Below the pieces are notes generated by a model that was not told the origin of the DNA, searched no databases, and saw only the letters and a program-made list of their open reading frames with translations. A program made the position numbers and the translations under genes. From JBAYJY01 sp041664945 (GTDB lineage Bacteria; UBP15; UBA6099), in contig JBAYJY010000113.1 in the NCBI GenBank assembly GCA_041664945.1, positions 1 through 14,088 on the forward strand: 14,088 bases of DNA, in the 5' to 3' direction. Shown piece by piece: positions 13,839 to 14,088 of this stretch (the stretch's first letter is position 1; the number at the start of each line of letters is the position of its first letter).

Positions 13839-14088
13839 ATGGCATTTAAAAAATTCAACAGTTCAAACATTCATCCGGACAACCATAAGTGGTTCGTTCT
13901 CGGAACCGTAATGGTCGGCCTTTTCATGGCGGTGCTCGACAATAATATCGTCAACGTCGCCCTGCCCCACATGGTCACCGCGTTCTCCACAAACACCGAC
14001 CGCATCCGCTGGGTCGTCGAATCCTACGCCGTGTCCTACGCGATTTTCACGCTCACAACAAGCTGGCTGCGCGAGCGCATCGGCATCC
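13839..14088 (+). CDS. EmrB/DHA2-family major facilitator efflux transporter (N-terminal part, runs off window)
   Basis: Eighty-three codons are visible before the window ends. After a 16-residue hydrophilic start, the first membrane helix runs WFVLGTVMVGLFMAVLDNNI and continues VNVALP, which holds the DHA2 motif D1 (LDxxIVNVALP) characteristic of 14-helix drug:H+ antiporters. The next segment IRWVVESYAVSYAIFTL fits helix 2 of the same family, and WLRERIGI begins the loop before helix 3. The partner adaptor is encoded 45 bases upstream, so this is the pump of an EmrAB-type tripartite system energised by the proton gradient. The start ATG at 13839 lacks an obvious Shine-Dalgarno sequence, but no alternative in-frame start precedes the conserved region. 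An outer-membrane partner would have to lie downstream or elsewhere. Confidence 0.93.
   Translation, partial: MAFKKFNSSNIHPDNHKWFVLGTVMVGLFMAVLDNNIVNVALPHMVTAFSTNTDRIRWVVESYAVSYAIFTLTTSWLRERIGI

Noticed and set aside
13799..13849. A 16-codon ORF between the efflux adaptor and transporter genes
   Set aside because: It is very short, Arg/His-rich, has no good ribosome binding site and overlaps the transporter start out of frame; probably chance.
1..14088. CRISPR arrays, tRNA genes, insertion sequences or phage attachment sites
   Set aside because: No regularly spaced direct repeats, cloverleaf-like intergenic segments, transposase or integrase motifs were seen; nearly all sequence is accounted for by the listed genes.

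Overview
The window looks like a chromosomal segment from a motile bacterium with a Gram-negative type envelope, probably from an uncultured or deep-branching phylum. The evidence is a complete flagellar-type chemotaxis operon with CheD, an EmrA/EmrB type envelope efflux pair, and a large exported protein of a family I cannot name. Several domain fusions have no obvious counterpart in the well-known chemotaxis systems. Any assignment below 'Bacteria' would be a guess.

Positions 1-8970 hold one long minus-strand chemotaxis transcription unit. Read from its probable promoter near 8940, the order is: a response regulator with an extra N-terminal domain (8779-8156); a DnaJ J-domain fused to a CheW domain (8023-7328); CheW (7308-6790); a TusA-family sulfur carrier (6710-6489); a membrane-anchored receptor with three HAMP-like repeats and no periplasmic sensor (6273-4429); a second CheW (4412-3858); the CheA kinase (3861-1669); CheD deamidase (1661-1116); a single-domain CheY (1111-731); and the CheB methylesterase, cut by the window edge (723 to before 1). 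Spacing from the receptor to CheB is very tight: an ATGA overlap at cheW/cheA, and gaps of 16, 7, 4 and 7 bases elsewhere. This suggests coordinated translation. No cheR or flagellar gene is visible; they may lie beyond position 1.

Positions 9019-12314 hold two more minus-strand genes. One is a membrane-anchored NodB-type polysaccharide deacetylase, and 65 bases downstream of it lies a 799-residue exported protein with the look of an (alpha/alpha) toroid carbohydrate-active enzyme. They may act together on an extracellular or cell-wall polysaccharide.

From 12399 onward the plus strand carries a promoter and an EmrA/HlyD membrane fusion protein, followed by the first 83 codons of an EmrB/DHA2 major facilitator transporter. 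This is a drug or toxic-compound efflux operon that continues past the window.

The most unusual material is in the promoter-proximal half of the che operon: the J-domain-CheW fusion, the regulator with its N-terminal extension, the embedded sulfur carrier, and a 64-codon open frame lying in phase directly after the sulfur carrier's stop. I saw no tRNA, rRNA, CRISPR array, insertion sequence or long repeat. No gap between genes exceeds 240 bases.
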